DNA of 5,665 nucleotides, from contig DPBN01000375.1 in assembly GCA_003516955.1 (NCBI GenBank), positions 1 through 5,665 of the forward strand, written 5' to 3'. Source of the stretch: Armatimonadota bacterium. Lineage in GTDB: Bacteria > Armatimonadota > Fimbriimonadia > Fimbriimonadales > Fimbriimonadaceae. Shown piece after piece: positions 5,508 to 5,665 of this stretch. The notes under the pieces are model-generated. The model was not told where the DNA came from. It saw only the letters and a list, made by a program, of their open reading frames with translations, and did not search any database. The number at the start of each line of letters is the position of its first letter. The first letter of the stretch is position 1. The position numbers and the translations under genes are program-made.

Positions 5508-5665
5508 ATGTCCGAAAGCGGCGAGTGGAGCTGGGACCACGGCCTGTACGAGGCCGAGGCGCTGACCCGAGAGGAGCTGGGAAGGCTGGCGAGGTGGGCG
5601 GCGGCGGACCCGGTCCGTCGCGTCGCGGCGTGCCCCTGCGCGCTGCTGGCCGAGCTGGCGCAGGC
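5508..5665 (+). CDS. Unrecognised protein, 3'-truncated by window edge
   Basis: An ATG at 5508 opens a frame that runs to the window end (52 codons visible). The product starts MSESGEWSWDHGLYEAEALT, then an amphipathic Ala/Leu/Arg/Glu-rich stretch (REELGRLARWAAADPVRRVA) and ACPCALLAEL. It has no signal peptide or recognisable domain in the visible part. The two closely spaced cysteines (CPC, residues 42-44) could be structural, but nothing more can be said. It is divergent from the ANTAR regulator with a 100-bp gap, which places a real start here. An alternative ATG at 5497 is in another frame that stops after 22 codons. Confidence 0.6.
   Translation, partial: MSESGEWSWDHGLYEAEALTREELGRLARWAAADPVRRVAACPCALLAELAQ

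Overview
The window is about 5.7 kb of GC-rich, tightly packed bacterial DNA. It holds four complete genes on the minus strand and two genes cut by the window edges on the plus strand. It has no RNA genes, CRISPR arrays or recognisable mobile elements, and no gene-free stretch over 300 bases. The mix suggests a Gram-negative-type (diderm) environmental bacterium: an arabinose-5-phosphate isomerase of the Kdo/lipopolysaccharide pathway, an ANTAR response regulator, an exported protein with a DUF1573-like domain, a CBS-GGDEF protein and a spare DnaA-like ATPase. My best guess is an Armatimonadota-like lineage. That guess rests on gene content alone; Planctomycetota, Acidobacteriota or Gemmatimonadota are not excluded.

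Layout. Bases 2-637 (+) are the C-terminal two thirds of a KdsD/KpsF/GutQ-type isomerase (end of the SIS domain plus a CBS pair). It converges on a CBS-GGDEF diguanylate cyclase (1929-634, -), and the two stop codons interlock in one CTAG. Upstream of the cyclase, on the same strand, is a DnaA-like AAA+ protein (3065-2004). The 74-bp leader between them carries two perfect inverted repeats. A 185-bp intergenic region separates this pair from an exported protein (4810-3251), which I read as a degenerate matrixin-like metalloprotease domain joined to a DUF1573-like Ig domain. Six bases upstream of that lies an ANTAR response regulator (5407-4817) with a strong Shine-Dalgarno site. A 100-bp divergent intergenic region then leads to the start of an unrecognised gene (5508 to the edge, +).

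How the genes may work together (inference). The response regulator and the exported protein form a tight transcription unit. The DnaA-like ATPase and the cyclase may continue that unit or start a second one from the 185-bp gap. Together the four look like a signalling cluster: an RNA-binding phospho-switch, an envelope protein that may have lost protease activity, a DnaA paralogue that appears to have lost its DNA-box motif and part of its ATPase site, and a probable c-di-GMP synthase that may sense nucleotides through its CBS pair. No histidine kinase is visible. The most notable points are the exported pseudo-protease, in which every zinc ligand is replaced while the surrounding fold motif and Met-turn remain, and the DnaA paralogue with an Asp-Asn Walker B.
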